Made by a program: the position numbers and the translations under genes. Source: an uncultured Chlamydiae bacterium (lineage in GTDB: Bacteria > Chlamydiota > Chlamydiia > Chlamydiales > CALBHK01). From it: DNA of 6,252 nt. A model generated the notes under the pieces. That model searched no databases. It was given only the letters and a program-made list of their open reading frames with translations, and had not been told where the DNA came from. Each line of letters opens with the position of its first letter. The first letter of the stretch is position 1. Positions 5,277-6,252 of this stretch are shown here, one piece after another. The stretch is from positions 1-6,252 of the forward strand of contig CALBHK010000361.1 of the NCBI GenBank assembly GCA_937894565.1. The letters are read 5' to 3'.

Positions 5277-6124
5277 TGGGTCCAACTGGCCCAATTGGCC
5301 CAAACCCAATTGGAATGTTTGATTCCGGCTTAGGTGGACTTACCGTTTTAAACTCTTGCCTCTCTCTACTGCCGCAAGAGGATTTTATCTATTTCGGAGA
5401 TACAGCGCGCTTGCCTTACGGCAATAAAAGTGCCTCTACTATTTGCCGCTACAGCGAAGAAATTGCGCAATTTTTATCACAGCAAGACATTAAATTGCTT
5501 GTGGTGGCCTGCAACACAGCTTCTTCCTATGCTATCCATTCCCTTAAAAAAAACCTTAACATTCCCGTGATCGGAGTCATAGAGCCCGCAGTCAAAATGG
5601 CCCTTAAAGAGGGCAAAAAACGCATCGGCATTTTAGGTACACGCGGCACCATTGCTTCAGAAAGTTATCAAAAGGCACTTTTAGCTCATCATCCTTTTCT
5701 TACCCTATATCCTATTAGCTGCCCTCTCTTTGTTCCCCTTATTGAAGAGGGATTTATTGACCATGCGCTCACTGAAAAAACAATTGAGCACTATTTACAT
5801 CCCCTAAAAGGAAATATCGACACGCTCATTCTTGGATGTACACACTACCCTCTTTTAGCAGATGCCATCCAAAATTACTTAGGCGAAGATGTTGTCCTAA
5901 TTAATTCGGCCGACTCCTGTGCGCAAGAGATAAAACGTGTATTGAAACAAGAACAAATAGAAAAACAAGATGAAAAAGGTGGAGAGTGCCGCTATTTTGT
6001 AACGGATGATCCCTCTCATTTTGCCCAGCATGCCAGGTTATTCATGGATATTAAAGAAGAGGTTGTGGGGGTTGGCTGCGCCATGCTACTCCAGCAAGAT
6101 ACCGTTAACAACTTACAAGACTAA
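5273..6124 (+). CDS. murI: Glutamate racemase MurI
   Basis: A 283-residue cytoplasmic enzyme that interconverts L- and D-glutamate and so supplies D-Glu for the peptidoglycan stem peptide. Family motifs are complete: PIGMFDSGLGGLTVL (12-26), YFGDTARLPYGNKS (40-53), VVACNTASS (77-85) with first catalytic cysteine C80, GVIEPAV (101-107), SCPLFVPLIEEG (149-160), and LILGCTHYPLL (185-195) with second catalytic cysteine C189 and H191. Length is normal. The ATG at 5273 overlaps the LysM gene stop (ATGA), and a second ATG follows at 5276. The N-terminus has three collagen-like triplets GPTGPIGPN encoded by a 9-bp DNA repeat before the conserved core. The stop codon lies within a CTAACTC that recurs in the right-hand repeat. 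Chlamydiaceae lack murI and use another racemase activity, so its presence argues for a different lineage such as environmental chlamydiae. Confidence 0.96.
   Translation: MMGPTGPIGPNPIGMFDSGLGGLTVLNSCLSLLPQEDFIYFGDTARLPYGNKSASTICRYSEEIAQFLSQQDIKLLVVACNTASSYAIHSLKKNLNIPVIGVIEPAVKMALKEGKKRIGILGTRGTIASESYQKALLAHHPFLTLYPISCPLFVPLIEEGFIDHALTEKTIEHYLHPLKGNIDTLILGCTHYPLLADAIQNYLGEDVVLINSADSCAQEIKRVLKQEQIEKQDEKGGECRYFVTDDPSHFAQHARLFMDIKEEVVGVGCAMLLQQDTVNNLQD
5279..5313 (+). repeat. Short 9-bp tandem repeat in the 5' end of murI
   Basis: Three 9-bp units, GGTCCAACT, GGCCCAATT and GGCCCAAAC (5279-5305), follow the start codons directly and encode GPT, GPI and GPN. The stretch also holds CCAACTGG at 5282 and the palindrome CCAATTGG at 5291 and 5306. 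Because the unit is a multiple of three, gain or loss of a copy would keep the frame. The core enzyme begins only after this repeat. Confidence 0.7.
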
Positions 6125-6141
6125 CTCAAAAAAAGAACAAC

Positions 6142-6173
6142 GGATAGGCAGGCATACACACCCAAGCTAACTC
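6142..6173 (-). repeat. Inner copy of the right repeat unit
   Basis: Read on the minus strand, this is GAGTTAG followed by the core TGTGTATGCCTGCCTATCC. It differs from the outer unit by about four substitutions and one inserted base, at a spacing of about 59-60 bp. It is the counterpart of the inner copy at 81-109. A further isolated CTAACTC at 6121-6127, overlapping the murI stop, may be the remnant of a third unit. Confidence 0.8.
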
Positions 6174-6197
6174 ACAGATAGAGAAGAAAAGAAGAGG

Positions 6198-6252
6198 AAC
6201 AGGATGGGCAGGCATACGCATCAGGCTAACTCTTGCAGCCCTTCAGGCTGCG
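6198..6252 (-). repeat. Right terminal inverted repeat, outer 55 bp
   Basis: An exact reverse complement of bases 1-55, ending at the last base of the window. It carries the same outer repeat unit (6201-6232 region) and hairpin. Similarity continues inward, with mismatches and small indels, through a purine-rich tract and the inner unit to about 6121. The 128 bp after murI contain nothing else recognisable, and no intrinsic terminator is seen for the pal operon other than the hairpin at the extreme end. Confidence 0.95.
6235..6251. other. Hairpin inside right terminal repeat
   Basis: GCAGCC (6235-6240) and GGCTGC (6246-6251) pair around CTTCA. It is the mirror image of the hairpin at 2-18. 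It lies downstream of murI and could be the stem of the operon's terminator if a T-run follows outside the window. Confidence 0.5.

Noticed and set aside
1..6252. Insertion sequence or composite transposon
   Set aside because: The inverted ends are suggestive, but there is no transposase or recombinase, the cargo is housekeeping-like, and target duplications cannot be seen because the repeats touch the window edges.

Overview
The window is 6.25 kb of AT-rich bacterial DNA. It carries six complete genes, all on the plus strand, between two inverted copies of a repeat that reach the very ends of the window. The best guess for the source is an amoeba-associated member of the Chlamydiae (Parachlamydia/Waddlia-like). 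Three points support this: a Pal lipoprotein gene followed directly by a signal-peptide/coiled-coil/LysM gene, the order known from chlamydial genomes; a eukaryote-like sterol reductase of the sort carried by some intracellular bacteria of amoebae and animals; and generally weak Shine-Dalgarno sequences. The assignment is an inference, since no rRNA or other phylogenetic marker is present. An intracellular gammaproteobacterium of the Coxiella/Legionella type is the main alternative.

Layout. Positions 1-130 and 6121-6252 hold the inverted repeat. The outer 55 bp are identical in opposite orientation, and degraded similarity continues inward through a second repeat unit on each side. A neurotransmitter:sodium symporter (NSS/SNF) family amino-acid transporter occupies 167-1495. 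A good sigma70-type promoter with a palindrome over its start-site side lies at 1511-1550. It precedes a TetR-family regulator with a WHG-type C-terminal domain (1575-2207), followed 29 bp later by a 7-dehydrocholesterol (sterol delta-7) reductase of the DHCR7 type (2237-3595). This pair looks like a self-regulated, two-gene sterol-modification operon.

A 287-bp non-coding stretch (3596-3882) with an AT-only 12-bp inverted repeat and two small hairpins separates this from a second operon: pal (3883-4572), a LysM periplasmic or surface protein (4569-5276) and glutamate racemase murI (5273-6124). Both junctions in this operon are 4-bp ATGA overlaps, which suggests translational coupling. All three products concern peptidoglycan: Pal and LysM bind it, and MurI makes its D-glutamate.

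The most noteworthy items are the strikingly animal/plant-like DHCR7 paired with a TetR regulator, the inverted two-unit repeat at the window ends (possibly an invertible segment, or simply a contig broken at a dispersed repeat), and a LysM protein standing where CpoB stands beside Pal in Proteobacteria. No transposase, phage gene, CRISPR array, tRNA or rRNA was seen.
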